From Sipunculus nudus (Eukaryota > Annelida > Sipuncula > Golfingiida > Sipunculidae): a stretch of DNA of 64,000 nucleotides. The DNA is taken from the NCBI GenBank assembly GCA_026874595.1, contig CM049321.1, forward strand, positions 47,241,797 through 47,305,796, given 5' to 3'. A program made the position numbers and the translations under genes. How positions within the stretch are numbered: the stretch's first letter is position 1; each line of letters starts with the position of its first letter. Below the pieces are notes generated by a model. The model was not told the DNA's origin and ran no database searches. It was given only the letters and a program-made list of their open reading frames with translations. Below are positions 63,252-64,000 of the stretch, in pieces.

Positions 63252-63880
63252 TCAATTTGTTGACACTGAGCGACTGCAGATCTCTTATTGGTTTCCGGAA
63301 ATCTACAAATTATCAGAAAAACCTACATAATTTTTTCTTATCTTTCCAAGATAATTTAATACCTGCCAAGGATAAACCATTTGCAAGACAAAGTATTATA
63401 AAGCGGAAACGTCACAAGCTCGACACGCATCAAATCGACGATATCCACTTTGCCAATGTACCAGGGTTTTCCTCTGCGTGTATTTTCGGATGATTGTGGT
63501 AGTATTATGGCAGTGACAGGTACAGAAACACAGAAATTAAAACAATTGCTCCACCACTAATGAGAAACCATGACATCACATTTCCCCATAGAAGGAATAA
63601 TACAAGTACCCTCATTAAATACAACGTAAGTTTGCTGTCCTCACTTGTTTCTTTACCTGATTTACAGTGCTGCAAGTGTGATATTTTCTTGAAGGACTCG
63701 GTCGAATAGAAGCAAAAAAATTGGCCTCCCTCCGACTAGAAACGGATTTGCCTGTACGCACTGCCAGTTTATTGTTAATCGGACTAAAGTAAACCGAACT
63801 ACAGCAGACCGCATCTCAAGCGGACTACAGTATTGACCAAACTAATGCGGATTAGTGGCCTAGTGCGAAGGGAATTTACC

Positions 63881-64000
63881 AATTCATGATCCGGATTATT
63901 AGCTAGTAAGGGACCAAACCGATGCATGATCCGGACTACTTACTAGTAAGGGACTAAACCGATGCATGATCCGGATTACTTGCTAGTAAGGGACTAAACC
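63881..64000 (+). repeat. 40-bp minisatellite running off the window
   Basis: Three exact-period units (63881, 63921, 63961) built on GATGCATGATCCGGATTACT and CTAGTAAGGGACTAAACC, the last two nearly identical. A more diverged unit-like stretch precedes them at 63841. The array continues past the end of the window, so its size is unknown. Confidence 0.93.

Noticed and set aside
63655-63720. Donor-like CAG|gtaaag on the minus strand near 63656
   Set aside because: The phase required by the next exon gives a peptide unlike a DH domain, so it is not accepted as the missing upstream exon.

Overview
The window is invertebrate nuclear DNA. It is AT-rich, has long introns and intergenic spacers, consensus GT-AG splice sites, many AT and ATT microsatellites, and a dense sediment of short non-autonomous repeats (tRNA-derived SINEs, MITEs, fold-back elements). 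The repeat types and long introns fit a lophotrochozoan, perhaps a bivalve mollusc. That placement is inference and weakly held. No rRNA gene, CRISPR array, operon or bacterial-style gene is present.

Only two protein genes can be supported, and they converge. Gene 1 (+ strand, about 37.76-42.41 kb) has two coding exons joined in frame by a 3-kb intron and would encode 546 residues, rich in disorder with helical ends. I do not recognise its family. Gene 2 (- strand, 62.05 down to 52.79 kb) is the 3' part of a RhoGEF. Seven phase-compatible exons encode most of a DH domain, a basic linker, a PH domain and a short basic tail (324 residues seen). Its 5' exons, including the start of the DH domain, lie beyond 64 kb. 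About 10.4 kb of repeats separates the two stop codons.

Layout: 1-33 kb has no gene I can defend. It holds microsatellites, C tracts, two SINE families and several MITEs. 33.65-37.4 kb is a rearranged block: a diverged tandem segmental duplication with three copies of one TTA-flanked MITE, two of them nearly identical. 37.7-42.4 kb is gene 1. 42.4-52.8 kb is the convergent spacer, with a ~700-bp imperfect palindrome and two opposed SINEs. 52.8-62.0 kb is gene 2; its introns carry a SINE, a fourth MITE copy, a second long palindrome and a 56-bp tandem repeat that duplicates a splice acceptor. 62.0-64.0 kb contains a near-perfect 283-bp tandem duplication and a 40-bp minisatellite that runs off the window end.

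Nothing here amounts to a clearly new multi-gene system. The most interesting items are the recently active PIF/Harbinger-like MITE family, the two long fold-back palindromes, the duplicated splice acceptor, and the unrecognised 546-residue protein.
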